Source of the DNA: Rosa chinensis
Taxonomy: Eukaryota; Streptophyta; Magnoliopsida; Rosales; Rosaceae
Reading direction: 5' to 3'
NCBI RefSeq assembly: GCF_002994745.2
Contig: NC_037094.1
Location: forward strand, 11,903,001 to 11,967,000
Length of the DNA stretch: 64,000 nt
Shown: piece by piece, positions 24,285 to 36,974 of the stretch
Layout of the letters: each line of letters begins with the position of its first letter
How positions within the stretch are numbered: position 1 is the first letter of the stretch
Translations under genes and position numbers: made by a program
The notes under the pieces: generated by a model
The model's input: only the letters and a program-made list of their open reading frames with translations
The model's database searches: none
Told to the model about the DNA's origin: nothing

Positions 24285-25879
24285 AATTCCCCCACACTTA
24301 GCTTTTGCTAGTCCCTTAGCAAAACAAAACAAAAAAAATCCAAAACAGAACAAAGACTTGACAAAAAGCAAGTAAATGACTCTATTGCTCCTAATTGTTG
24401 TCTCAGAGACTCCAAACTCATGGCTTTCACGTTAAACACTTAATCAAAATTACAAAGATAATTCCATGGTTAATAAACCTGTGACATTCATATGACTAAG
24501 CAAGATATGGAGAACTTAATTTATACAGTGAATGATAGCATGTTTCGAACAAGTCCAATCCAAACTCACAGGGCATACTCTCGATTTTTCTCTCAGAAAT
24601 GGCTATGCTTAAAAGCTTCACACTCAAGTATATGCAAGAGAACAAATTGTAAGGCAACAAACAGCTTGCATATTTCATCAATAAACACATTTTGTGAAGA
24701 ATTTTTAAAGACCTCATGAAATGACTAAGTGCACAAATGGACCTAAACCATAAGCTCGACTGCGTAACTGACTCCACTAACCAAAGATTGCCCATCTCAA
24801 GGATCAAGTTAGCACTTAAAACAGGTTGTAATGGGGCTAAGCTAGGGTTTTCGAAATGAAGATTAAGGATACAAAAAATCCTAAGGACCGATCAGAGCAT
24901 ATAAGGACCACCTTATGTCATCATTTTTGTAGACCAAATATCATTGTTTTGGGCCAAACCTTCACTCTAACCAACATGGGAATGGACAAAGGCGTAATTT
25001 TCAACTTTGAGCCTTCTACAAATTTACAAGTCCAAAACCACACTTCAACATTTTCCCAAGAGTTTTCTTTTCAATTTTTTTCTTCTCTTTTGCCGCTTTT
25101 CTTTCTTTCTTTCTTTCCTTTTTTCAAGGCAATTTTTTTTTTTCTTGGATTTTTCCCACCCCACACTTGTCTTTCATCGTCACCCCTACATACTATGTCA
25201 TGCTCTACTAAGTCCTTAAGACAAGGGTAGAGATATCCTGTACTAAGCTCATGGTAGGGTAGTGAGGGTGATGAAACAAAGGTTTTCAACATAGGCTCAA
25301 AGGGGTTCATTCTAAGGAGTCCCACGACGGGCACAATTGGGGACACATGCTTGTTTGGCTATGGTGGTTACCCTAATGCCTTCTATCCTATCCAAGATCA
25401 GGGCATATTATGGCATACAAGTTTTGACAGTCACAACAGCCGAGTTCTAGTACTCTCTAGTCCATTAAAATCTATGGCACATGATCATTGGATTTTCAAA
25501 GAAAGATGAGGTTTTGCAAATACAGCCATGAAATTCTGAATTTATCAATAAGCACTCGAAAAGAAAGTATTTTAGCTCAACAACTCACTTAGGGTCAAAT
25601 GAATTAGACTTAATCCTAGCATGCTTAATGAACCAAGTTACAATCCTATCTCAAATCTTCATACAAGCATCACAATGTCGATTAACCACAGAATTCAATT
25701 AAGTCCTATTTCGATTGTGAAAACCTTCAGCCATGAATTCAAAGACATGTTCATCCTAGACGTTAAGAGCATCCTAAGACTCAAAAACAAAAACAAAAGC
25801 AACGAAATTTTTTTTTAAATTTTGACATTTTTCAAATTTTTTGTATTTTTCAATATATATGACTCAAGATAAAAGTGTA

Positions 25880-26715
25880 AATCCCTTCCCCCACACTTAA
25901 ATATTGCATTGTCCTCAATGTAATCAAGAATAAGCATGCAATGAAACACTTAAGCATATAGGGATGAAATTTACGAAAATAACTACTAAAACAAATAAGC
26001 AAAAACGAAAAATAAAAGATAAGGATAAAGAAAGCAAATCTGATTTGCATGGGTTGCCTCCCAAGTAGCGCTTGTATTTTACGTCTTGTCAGCCTAGACG
26101 TGGTTTCCTCTTGTCCTCAGTTGGTGGAACCTTCAAAGCCTCCCTTTGGGTTTGGAATTGTATTGCTTGGAAACTTACCACTCTCATGAAACTTGGTCAT
26201 GAAGTCCACCACTTGTCCCATTTGCTTCTTGAGCTCTGCAATGTCCTTGGTATGGTTCTGTTGTCCTTGAAGCAAAGTCCTACGGAAATGCAGACATGGC
26301 TTAGTATAGTGTATAAATTTTTTTTTTTTTTAAATTTTATATATATATTTTTTTTAATTTTTTTTTTTTTTTGTAAATAGCTGAATTTAAAAAGACTGAA
26401 TAAAAGCAGTTTTTATTTTATTTTATTTTTTTAATTTTTATTTATTTATTTATAGGACTAAAAAATAAAAGACAAATATATAAATCCCTTCCCCCACACT
26501 TAAATATTGCATTATCTTCAATGTAATCAATTAAAAGCATGCAATGAAATAAGTAAGCATAGATAGAAGACATTTACGAAAACAAATCCTAAAATAAAAA
26601 CTAAAGAGAAAAATTGAAAAATAAAAAGAAATAGGGAAAGAGAAAGCAAATCTGAATATATTCTGAATTGGGTTGCCTCCCAAGTAGCGCTTGTATTTTA
26701 CGTCTTGCAGCCAGA
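25880..26715. repeat. Internal direct repeat of the LARD-type element
   Basis: A ~220 bp segment (CCTTCCCCCACACTTAAATA ... GGGTTGCCTCCCAAGTAGCG ... TTTTACGTCTTG) occurs at about 25884-26090 and again at about 26488-26710. Each copy carries a polypurine-tract-like CCCCCACACTTA, like the one beside the 3' LTR. Poly-T tracts lie between them (26309-26372). Confidence 0.85.
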
Positions 26716-27486
26716 CGGTACCTACATTAAATAAAGTTAGTAACTATAATTAACAAAGAAATACAAAATAAAACAAGTATAACTATTAATTACAAACTAC
26801 AAGTATAATTAACAAGTATATTGTACATAAGACACAAGTTAAGTACACAAGTGAGTATAAAACGTGAAAAGTATTTTTACAAGTTTAAAGTGTGAAACAA
26901 CAAAATAATTTACACGTATAGAGTATTCACAAGTATTTCTTTTATTATAAACATTATTGATATCAAATCAAATTCCAAGCGGTAAATCAAGTGGACGTGC
27001 GGCCCAAGTATAGTCGCCTAGACACAAACTCCCTTTCAAATCGTTTGGGCAACCTTACTGAAATGGCCAGGTGGGGGAGGACGAACACGAGAGGAAAAAT
27101 CCATTTTGGCATGAGCTACTCCCACATAGTGGTTTAGGCCCATTTGCAAGCACTTCTGGATTCAAAAACCCGTCATGAACGTTGTCCCCTTCCTAGACAC
27201 CATTCCACATAGGCTATACTTACTAAGATGAAAAAGTTCATAAGTGTGAAGACAGTTCAACAAGTGTTAATAAAGGCCGCCCTCAACCTTAAGGGACCTG
27301 AGCTAGGTACCAATAAGGGGTTTAGGCCAATATTAACAAAAGAGACTTCACCTATTCCTCTCAATTTACAACCTACAATTAAAATTCGTGTTCAATAATA
27401 TAAATAAAATTTAAACTAAGTTTTAAACAATTTATATACAACAAATATATACAATAAATGAAACAATTTAGCAAGTGATTTTTCAA

Positions 27487-27504
27487 TCCCCGGCAACGGC
27501 GCCA
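27487..27504 (-). other. Primer-binding site of the LARD-type element (tRNA-Asp type)
   Basis: The minus strand reads TGGCGCCGTTGCCGGGGA immediately inside the 5' LTR after a 5 bp spacer. This site is used by many plant Ty3/gypsy-related elements and fixes the orientation as minus. Confidence 0.85.
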
Positions 27505-27509
27505 AAAAT

Positions 27510-29588
27510 TGACGCGCCTGAAGCAAGCGCGCAATTTAACCCTGAAAATATCGTTAGTAGTATAAGCAAATAGGGATCGTTCTATCCGGGGATTGAGGGT
27601 ACACTTGTAATTGTGAAACAAATAAAGAAAAGTATTATTTACAAAAATAAAATAAAGAATATAAATATATACAATTGTATAAACAAATAAAGAATTAAAA
27701 TAATAAAGTATTATTTACAAAAATAAAAAAAAGAATAAATATATACAAGTGAACACAAATAAGGGGGGGGTTTAGGATTCTTAAAATTAAAATTAAAATA
27801 AATAAAATAAAGAAAACGTAAAAACATATATACAAGGGTGGAACGCAAGGAACAAAGATCAAAACCACATCCATATGCAAGAAATCCAATTACAATTCCT
27901 ATAGTTGATTTTAAATGTCATGAGAGAGGAGTTGATCATGTGAAACATTCGAAAGCAAATGATTTCCCATATTTTACTTTTCAATGCTAATTAACCTAAG
28001 CGAAAGCACCTAGATTAATACTATCAAACATGCAATCAAGCCCTAGAAAGCTAGTCAATCATGACATGTTCAACGCATTAGACATAGAGAAAGGCTATCA
28101 ACTCAAGTGTACAACTTAGTATGGAAAAGTCCACCTAATTGCAATCCTCTTTAATTAAATTCGGTCTTTGCACAAAACCTTTACTACTTTGATTCAAGTT
28201 TACACAAAACGAAAAGTCGATTTCATGTTCTTAAACCTAGCACCAATTATATCAAAATCCTAAGTGTTTGCAACCACATAAGATTAAAATACAAAAGTTT
28301 TCTATCATGCAAATTTAATTAAACAAACCCACATAAGCAACATAAAAATCAACATATAGAAATCACAACTTTATCTCAAAACATATAAACGGGCTTTAAA
28401 CTTTGCCCTTAACATTATTTGTTAACTAGAATTCATAGTTCTACAAATCTAAACAAAGAAAACCAAAAGAAATTACAAGGAAAAAGATAGAATTACACCA
28501 TGAAGGGAGTGGATGATGAAGAGCTTGAGACGTTGATCTTGAATCTTTAAAGCAAGACTTCACTATCACGGCACAAGGTGGATGATGACGGCTAGGAGGC
28601 TTCATGGCTTCTTCTTCTCTTCTTCTCTTTGCTTAAAAATGCAGAAACTTAAAACTAGAGTATGAAGAGAAAAATGGAAAGGAAATGGAGAGACAAAGAA
28701 GATGGAATGGATGAAGGAATGTGTGTTATGGATTCAGAAATTGGTCATTGAGAGTGAGAGGAGAAGGTGTTTAAATAGGGAAGAAAAAGAAGAGTGAAAT
28801 GATGAGATGAAGAAAAATAATGAAAGTGGAGTATGAGAGTGGTTTGTAAAATATGTAAAAGATGAGGTAATGATGAAAGCAAAGCATGAAGGTGAAGAAA
28901 TGTGGAAGTGATGATGATCTTTTAGGGTAGAAAAATTGTATCCAAGGAAAAAGAAATGCTTTCTTCATATGGGTGGGAAACATGAATATGTGGTGTTGAG
29001 CTGTTTTCAGGTCAGTTTCTTCCCCTTTATTCCTTCAATTATTTCTCCATCAAAACTTCAGAATGAGCCTTTGACTTCTTCATAAAAAATGTTCCACTAT
29101 GAGTGTATATCATCCTCACAAATTTTCAGAGCTTTATTCCATGTGGTTGGGCCGGAAATGCTGCTGGACCTCTTACAGGTCCAGTTTTCCGGTTTTGCTT
29201 CTGTAGAAAATTGGGCTGATTGTTTGAAGGTCTTCCACTCTTATTTTTCTCTGGAACTCTTCATAAGAAATGATCATTTGGGTGTCTAGAATGGATCTGG
29301 AGAGTTTCAGCCCATTTCGAGTTCATTTGGTCAGGTGACCGCTCCTTCTTCCTTGCTTGGCTCTGATTCTCCTAGCCGAAGTAAGAAAATATTCAAGGTT
29401 GATTTTTTAGTGCATTTTCATTTTTCTCCATCATTTCTAGGTAATTATGGACGTAACACTCATTTCTTCTTCATCTACTCCAATGTACCTAAAAATAGAA
29501 ATTAAGTTAAAAATCGATTCGTTAAGGAATAACTAAGCAAAATGTGAGGAATTAACATTTAAAATATCACATTAAAATGCGCCTATCA
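27510..29588 (-). repeat. 5' LTR of the LARD-type element
   Basis: 2079 bp; partner of 22208-24284. It begins (on +) TGACGCGCCTGAAGC and ends GCGCCTATCA. CTTGC follows as the TSD. Confidence 0.95.
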
Positions 29589-29632
29589 CTTGCCTTTCCA
29601 TATTATGTGAAGAATTTTGGCTCTAGATTGCT

Positions 29633-31014
29633 CTTTGCAACAATCAACAACTATCATTTGTAAACAAAAACAAAGAGACTCTTCCATTCTTATAATTTAT
29701 TACTTTGATCCAAAAATAGTTTAAAAAACACATACTAGCTACTACCAAAATTAATAAAATATGTGGTCATAAGTTGATATAATATCAGACTAAAACAGGG
29801 TTAAAGACAGAGTCAAAATAGGCTTAGTTGCTAAAAATGTACATGCCTCCCCATCAAATTTGAAGCTTTATAGAGCAAGGTTCAATTACCCTCAAAATGA
29901 AACAGGGTAAAGAAAAATTAGCTTAATTGGGCACAATGTCCATGCCTAACCCATCAAAATTTGAAGCTTTGAATCTTTGATCAGACCAAAAATGAAAAAA
30001 AGTTTCAATCTTTGCTAACTTGTATTGGTCCATTTTCATAACTAAGCCAAACAAAAGCCTAAGAAATCAACTAAACCCACCATCAATATTCAACTAAACA
30101 AACAATAAGCTATTGAAAACAAACAAAGAACTAAAATAAGATCACGACCTAGATTCTGAAATGCAAAGAAGAATGAGAAAGGCACTTTCTTTTCCATACT
30201 ATAAGCTTCGTTTAGTTTACTTCCTAGTTCTTAATATAAGCTTAAGAAGTAAGAGCTCCCCATTTGAAATTTGAAATTGAAAATGAATTTGACTACAATA
30301 CCTCATCATAAGGAGAGCAGTGCTAGCCTTCTTGATAGTAGCTAGCTTCAATGGTACGATGAAACCAACAACCACCACCGAAGAACCCAACTGAAGAATC
30401 AAATCGAAGAACTGGACTGAAGAACACAAAAGAAAAATCTAGTGAAGAAACTAATGGAACAACACAACCAAATAACCCAGATTGAACAACCCTTAAACCC
30501 AGGCCAGATCCCCTTCAGTTTTCCTAAACCAACCCAGATCTTCAAGTTTTCCACCCCTAACTCATAAGCTACAAATCAAATAACCTAGCTAGAGGCAGAG
30601 ATGGTTTTGGTCAGGGTTCATTTTTGGGAGATGGCTTTGATCGGGGTTTGTTAAAGAGAGATGTGGCACTGGGAATAGAAGTGGAGAGGGTTTGGGTCGC
30701 AATACACACCTCGCAATACACAAGAAATGGGAGAGAGAGAATGAGAGATAAAATACGTATTTCAGTGCGTCCGTGGTATTTTTATCAAATATGGACACTT
30801 CATCCGTCCCTTTTCAATGGGGAGAGAGAATGTGGAGATAAAAATGTATTTTTCAGTGCGTATGTGGTATTTTTATCAAATGGGAACGCTTCATCTATCC
30901 CTTTTCTAACTATAGGCACACATATCTTCTTCTGTGCCTATTGATCACTTAAAAGGCACACATCCTTCATCTGTCCCTATTCTATGTGTCCCCTTAGGCC
31001 TTTTTGCTAGTAGT
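29633..31014. other. Right part of CACTA B, no gene recognised
   Basis: Noncoding interior and subterminal region of CACTA element B. Two ~65 bp near-repeats (GAGATAAAA.TRTATTTYAGTG ... TGGTATTTTTATCAAAT) lie at about 30745-30795 and 30833-30890, followed by repeated GGCACACAT/TGTCCCTAT motifs to the right terminus. Confidence 0.6.
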
Positions 31015-31456
31015 GAGTCCTATATGATAGAGAGCTCCACAATTTCCCTAGCTAGTCCTATACAATACATAGGACATATAGCACTTGTCTAGTACCTATT
31101 TAATGTTGGAAAAGAGATAGAATTGTTTGTCTCTTCCAACATCTACTTTAGGTGAGTAAAAAAGCCATTTCATATTGATTCAAATAAGTATTTATAGCTT
31201 TCATTACTTACTGAAGTTTGTGCGCAATGGTCTTTAGTAATCCTACATTCATAGATTTCTTGTCTCTAGCATTTGGTGGGGTGGCCATTGGCCTTTGCAC
31301 ACGGACCTTCATGTCTATGTGAGGGTTTTCTATGTGACCCACTCATATTTCAAATTCTCATTTGTTTTTCACTATCAAATTAAAATCAGTTTGATTTTTT
31401 TTTGTCTTTTTTGGGACAAGAAAATCAGTGTGAATTGAGACTGAAAATCTGAAATA

Positions 31457-31674
31457 TGTTGTAGAGAAACTGAATTTGAGAGGAATTTTCTGTGTATTCT
31501 CATTGATAATAGGGGCCTCTTTATATAGAGGATTACAATGCATAGAATCTCAATCATACAAGGAAAGTAATTCTACATTGATTAGGATTCTAGATCCTTC
31601 TAATTAAATCCTATTACCACTAGGTCAAGTAACCTAGAGTTTGGGCTAAACACAAATTAGGTTTTCCTTCAACA
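31457..31674 (-). repeat. 3' LTR of copia element 1
   Basis: 218 bp, TG...CA, one substitution against 37203-37420. The 5 bp TSD AAATA directly precedes it. Confidence 0.95.
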
Positions 31675-32326
31675 CTCCCCCTTGTGTTGCCCAAACGCGG
31701 TGCTTCTCTCGTTGCCTCATTAAAAACCTTGCCGAGTAACAAAAACCCAGTGGGACAAAAATAACCTCGGTCGAAGGGGAAAAAGAGCACAACACACCCT
31801 TCACGATTCGAGACAAACATGTAGACATCTCCCCCTGATGTCTGCGCCTCCCCCTGATGTCTGCGATCATGGGAGTTCAGATAATTTCTGCAAGCCAATT
31901 CTTGCCACATGTTTCTCGAACGTGGTATTGGGCAATGACTTAGTAAACAAGTCTGCCTCACTATCCTCAGATCGAACCTAGTTCACTTTGATCTCGAGGA
32001 GTGACTGCTGTTGCTGATTATGCTTGGTGTTATCGCTTTTGATGTAGCCTTGCCTCATTTGTTCAAAACAAGTAGCATTATCCTAAATGCTCGTAGGCTC
32101 ATCTGTGGTAGACTTCAAACCACAATTGTCCGAACATGCATAATTATGGATCCAATCCATATACATTCACGAACCACTTCGTGAAGAGCAATGATCTCTG
32201 CATTGTTCGAAGATATAGCGACTAGGGTCTAATATGTAGACCTCCAAGATGTCACGGTCTTTTCCCATGGTGAACACTTAACCGGATTGGGAATGACCAT
32301 TGTGTGGGTCAGATAGATACCCAACA

Positions 32327-35137
32327 TCAGCAAAACCTCCCAAAACACATGTCGTTTTGGAATGGGAATAGAGAACGCAGGCCAGTGTTGGCGGCGTACC
32401 TGGTGTGTGATGGGTCCGAATCCATCATCTCTTTGTAGGGATAGAACAAGCCCATATCAATCGTACATCTCAAATATCGAAAGATATCTTTTACACCAAT
32501 CCAATGGCGTCGCGTTGGCGCAGAGCTATATCTAGCTAACAAGTTCATGGTAAATGAGATGTCCGGTCTTGTGCATTGAGCTAAGTACAATAATGCGCCT
32601 ATTGTACTTAACTAGGGCATTTCTGCCCCTAGCGCATCTTCGTCATCATCCTTCGAACGAAGAGGATCCTTTTCAGGATCAAGACTACAGACGATCATGG
32701 GGGTGCTTGGAGGCTTGACCTTGTCAAAATGCCTAAGCATCTATCGACACGATGCTCAAGTTCCAAACCGAGACATAATCGTGTTCTCCCAAAACCCTTC
32801 ATCTCAAACTTGGATTTCAAGTGTTCACCGGTTTCCCTTAACTCTTTAAGGGCTTCTAATGAAGATCATGTCCAACATGAACCGCGATAGGATCCGAAAC
32901 TTGTTATATAAACGCGTGGGCATATCCCTTCCCAATCAAGTAGTCACTTTAGTGAGCGTTTCAACCTCTTTGTAAACGCGCTCCATGGTCTAGAACCTCT
33001 TGACTTGGGTAAATGAAGTTCGCCATGAACCTTCATGTATGTTCCGTATCTAGATCCCTATAGAGATACGTAGTGACCATATTTGTAAGCTGCATGTTCA
33101 GTTATTCGGAAACTACCAAACTGACAGGGTAGTGGAGTGCAATGACATCCATTACGAGAGAATATGTCTCATCGTAGTCGATTCCAGGGCGTTTTGTGAG
33201 AAGCCTTGCGCCATAAGGCGAGATTACCATCTCTTTTTCTCATCACGCTTTCTAACGAAGACCCATTAGTCAACAGGTTTTATGTTAGGAGGTGTTGGCA
33301 TCTCTAGCTCGAAAACCTTCCTCTTCGTTAGAGAATCCATCTTAACCTGGATCGCATCTTTCCATTTAGGCCAAAAACTCTCTACGTTGGCATTCATTCA
33401 TTCATCAACGGAGCGTGGTTCGATATCATCGGACTCAGCAAACTCATGCGCAACAAAATGCGTAACTACATCATCAATTATGATGGAGTTTCTATCCCAC
33501 GTCTCATGTACACTAGTGTAAGTTTCATAGAGCTCTATATTCTCAGGAATAGGGTTTGACGTTGAGGCGTCCCCCAACGATAACCATAACTCGGAAGATA
33601 CTCATGAGATGGATTTTGAGTCTTGATGACTAAAGGATTGGAATGTGCCAAAGTATCCTTCGAACCCACGGGCCTCCCACGCATCCTAGCTGGGGCCAGG
33701 GCCTGTAATGCCAGAGTGCCACTCTCTTTGGCATTGGCGCCATGCCTACCTCCATGTAGGGTGGTGCGTACGTCCTCTCGTAGGGACGTCCTTCCTTGCA
33801 GGCATGTTTGCAGCATATTTGTGTGATCTCGTCACTTTAATAGGGATCAAGATGAGACATAGTGGGGACAGACCACGACAATTCTTGTCGTTCCTGTTGA
33901 ACATTCGTGTTCTTATCTCCCCCTAACGACGGGAAGATTGTCTCATCAAAGTGACATCCGCAAATCTAGCGGTAAGGAGATCGCCTAGCAAGGGCATTTA
34001 AGTGGCGGACGATTGTTGGAAACGCAAATCCAACGTAGTTGCCCATTCGTCTGCAAGGACCCATCATAGAGCGCTGTGGCTGCGCAATTGGCACATAAAT
34101 GGCTCACTCAAATGTGCGTAAGTACAAAAGACGTGTACCCAGTCACTAGCTGTAACGCAGAGGTACATTGAGTGGCGATAGGTCGTAGACGAATTAGCAT
34201 AGCTGCATGCGATATTGCATCACCCCAAGAGGATGTAAGAAGATTGGTGCGCATTACCAATGTTCGGACTACCATCGTAGTCGTTTCCGCGAGACCAATT
34301 GGGTGTGTACATGGGAATGTGATGTCCAACATCAAACCCATTGCAATATCCATCAAAAGTCTTTCGATGTAAACTCTCTAGCATAGTCAAATCCAATTGA
34401 CTGAATAGGATGATTCGGGGAGTGAGCCCGTTGTCACATGATATGTGCTAGGAGTGTAGCATAAGTAGCATTTATAGGTGGACAATGGCACAACACGTGA
34501 CCGGCGTGTTTGCGTGTCAACCAACATCATGAAATATTTAAGCGTCCGCAAGTTGGTTGAATCAATCCACAAAATCCCTACGGATTCTTTGTAAGAACAG
34601 AATGAGTATTGTCATATCCTTTGCATAGGACGGTCTCAGTCCTAATTTCCCTAAGGAATGGGCTTTGTAAAATGAGCGAGAGGCCTTAGAAGCAACCAAT
34701 GAGGAGTTTGGTTAGGCCTAAGCGTCTGTAGCGCTATTAGAAGCAAAATATGTGACTACATCTCCCATCATGGCGTGGGGGCCATGGAAATTAGCATGTA
34801 TGGCGTCATGGCCACAAGGAGGAACAACCATGGCGTTATGCCCATGGTTGGCGCCTTTTATGGCGGCATCTTGCTTCATGTTGCTCAAAAGATGATGTCC
34901 ATGTGAAGTCTTTTGTAGACGGATCATCATATCATGACTAGGATGATCTATCATGTCGTGACAAAGCCAATATGTGTCTAAATCCAAGAGATCTTCTCTC
35001 AAAACTTTATTGGATTTAATAGCTCGAATAGTGACATAAAGTCCACTAGAGAGACACATAAACGTCTCTAAGATGCGTCTTTGTTCGCAATCATTAGAGG
35101 TAATGCAAAGGAACTCATTTCCGTTCTCTACATGCAT
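32327..35137 (-). pseudogene. Degraded copia pol (element 1)
   Basis: Recognisable minus-strand pieces: GAG-pre-integrase HDMIDHPSHDMMIRLQKTSH (about 34.9 kb); the linker RGRPVGSKDTL (about 33.7 kb); the start of reverse transcriptase WPKWKDAIQVKMDSL and WVFVRKRDEK (about 33.35-33.2 kb); and the end of the RT/RNase H region YLAQCTRPDISFTMNLLARY with RRHWIGVKDIFRYLRCT (about 32.58-32.45 kb). Stops and frameshifts separate them. No single frame spans a functional domain. Confidence 0.85.
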
Positions 35138-35454
35138 TTTCGCATGGAATTCGTTGGCTATTCATAGGGTACTATTTGACCTAAGAGCGTAGAGAGTTTC
35201 TGTGACAACTGTAATCAAGGTGCCATTTGGCAAGTGGAACTTGGGCTATTCCATGTCCTTGAATTAATACTGACGGTCTAGCCATCGTAGTCACAAGGTC
35301 ATATGCTCAGAATCAAAATTGAGTCATAATGAAAAGAACTCGAAATTGTATTCATAAGCCAACGGAATACATCATTGTTTCTATGATCAAAGAAAATCTA
35401 ATCCAATAAAAAGGAATATGGCAATCGCCTACATCTCTTGGAAAATAAAAAGAC

Positions 35455-36544
35455 TTAATCAAAATCGCCAATTTCTGGGTCTTGATCCTTGTAGTCTTCC
35501 ACCCTTAGATCTAGATCACCATCTTGATCATCTTGTGCCATGTAATTTGCTTCCCTTGCTTCACGATACGTCTTGTATGCGTTTGCAACATTCTGGGGTG
35601 CGGTACATGTTTTGGCCCAATGTTTAGTTGATCCACATCGAAAACAAACATCATTATGGTCAGGCTCCCTTGATCGAGGCGCCAGTGGGGCGCGGTTTGG
35701 ACGACCTATCCTCTTGGTGGCGTTACCACCATGGTCGGAGGCTCCGCCTCTCTCTCTCTTCACACGTTGACCTCTACGGTTCCGTGCACGCCTCTCTTGG
35801 CGATTTCCTTCCTCTTTAGGGCGAATATATGGACCAGAACGTCCAGAATTGTCCCTATCCTTAGGGTTTCGCTCCTTGCGTCCTCCATTGGGGGCCCGAC
35901 TATAGTTAGACTCCGGAATAGGCTCAGTTCCCACGGGTCTAGCATTATAGTTCTTCACAAGGATATTATCGTGCTTTTCAGCTACGTTCATGGCGCCAAT
36001 GAGCTCATGAAACCTTGTGATACGTCCTGCATTTACATCAATCCGATAATTCTTTGAAATCATCAATGCAGAGACGGGGAAGGTAGAGAGAGTCTTCTCG
36101 ATCAACATCGTATCAGTTATGGCTTGGCCACAATACTCCATCAGAGACTTGATACGAAGAGCTTCCGAATTATAATCAAGCACAGACTTGAAATCACAAA
36201 AGCGGAGGCTATGCCATCGCACTTCTAAATCAGGAAGCAGGGAGTCACGAACGTTGCCAAATCGCTGCTCTAGTTCTACCCATAGCTTTCTTGGGTCTTC
36301 CTCATTGAGGTATTCATTTTTGGAGCGCGTCATTCATGTGCCTTGTCATGAGAATTATGGCCTTAGCTTGTTTTGCTTCAAAAGCAGTAGCTTGCTCGAT
36401 TGAGAGCACGTTCTGACCAGGCTCTTGGATGGTTTCCAGAATTCCATCAGCCTTAAGATGTTGGCGCACATCTCGGACCCACCTATGATATCCTGCGCCA
36501 GTTGTCTCGAGTGGGACAAAGCTCAACTTGTTCAGGTAACTCAT
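35455..36544 (-). pseudogene. copia gag with CCHC zinc knuckle, one-base frameshift (element 1)
   Basis: Retrotransposon Gag packages element RNA in virus-like particles in the cytoplasm. The frame starts at ATG 36544 (MSYLNKLSFVPLETTGAGYH), passes through the UBN2-type Gag region (WVRDVRQHLKADGILETI) and stops about 36.31 kb. The next frame resumes with NEYLNEEDPRKLWVELEQRF, continues through an Arg-rich stretch to the zinc knuckle CFRCGSTKHWAKTC, and ends at 35455. The break is explained by one extra T in the T-run 36317-36321 (plus strand); otherwise gag is open, so the frame was lost recently. Confidence 0.88.
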
Positions 36545-36974
36545 CCTGAAAAACAACACAAGATTAGGGTTAGTTTCGGAGCGAAAAAGGCTACCACGAA
36601 AAACTATTAAATTTCTGAGCGTAGTCGCTTCCAAGAAATTAGGAATTTTCTGAGCGTAGTCGCTTCCAAGAAAATCCAATTCCAAGAGGGGTTTTGGATT
36701 AGATCGAAACGACGATGTATATGGTCAATCGTTTTCTTCTCAACAAACTCTAAGTTTGGAGGACTCTACAAGCTCCAAGCTTGGAGTGAGCGCGAACCCC
36801 CACAGTTCGGCTTTTGGTCTCCCCTATGAAGAAGAAAGGGGGGTAGAAGAAGGGATGTTGGAAGTCCCCGAGAAAAGAAGATGAAATTGAAGGAAAAACT
36901 TCAAAAACAAGAACTTTTAGAAAAGTTTACCTTAAAAGATGGCCGGGGAAAAATGTCACCGAAAAGTCGCCGGA

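Larger units (their letters stand above)
22208..29588 (-). mobile_element. Non-coding LTR retrotransposon (LARD-type), nested in CACTA B
   Basis: Two ~2.08 kb LTRs (22208-24284, 27510-29588) with TG...CA ends are flanked by the perfect 5 bp TSD CTTGC (22203-22207 and 29589-29593). The primer-binding site on the minus strand, TGGCGCCGTTGCCGGGGA (27504-27487), lies 5 bp from the LTR at 27510 and matches what I recall of the plant tRNA-Asp 3' end. The polypurine tract AAGTGTGGGGGAATT abuts the other LTR at 24285. So the element reads on the minus strand. The 3.2 kb interior has no gag or pol. It must have moved in trans, presumably using Ty3/gypsy-type machinery. Confidence 0.95.
21471..29632 (-). 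pseudogene. Captured MAP kinase fragment (TDY-class), split by LTR element
   Basis: Minus-strand exons of a plant TDY-type MAPK (MPK16/20-like, from memory). Exon A: about 29632-29589 plus 22207-21838, with the P-loop IGKGSYGVVGSA, catalytic lysine in KVAIKKING, and VVFELMESYLHRVIK, ending YIHT. Exon B: 21761 to about 21635, with FHRDLMPKNILANADCKLMI (usual form HRDLKPKN) and DIGLARVSFND (usual DFG changed to DIG). Exon C: 21530-21471, DYVATRWYRASELCASFFSK. The introns between A-B and B-C have mostly canonical sites. A TAA replaces a codon before YGKASKYKV, exon B has a frameshift near its end, the rest of the kinase is absent, and a 7.4 kb retroelement sits in exon A. It is dead as a kinase. 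Intron retention shows DNA-level capture, not retroposition. Confidence 0.88.
20515..31015. mobile_element. CACTA-type transposon (B), 10.5 kb, carrying a MAPK fragment and a nested LTR element
   Basis: The left end CACTAATAGAAAAATGGCCT and the right end, reverse complemented, CACTACTAGCAAAAAGGCCT agree at 17 of 20 positions, and the match runs on through AAGGG. The 3 bp AGT flanks both ends (20512-20514 and 31016-31018), the CACTA TSD length. The subterminal 500 bp carry repeated ATGTGTGCC/GTGTCCC motifs in opposite orientations. No transposase is seen; without the 7.4 kb nested LTR element it is about 3.1 kb, mostly a captured MAP-kinase segment, so it fits a Pack-CACTA. Confidence 0.88.

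Noticed and set aside
23467..29289. Duplicate open frames of 70 and 66 codons in both LARD LTRs
   Set aside because: Identical only because the LTRs are identical; no protein features.
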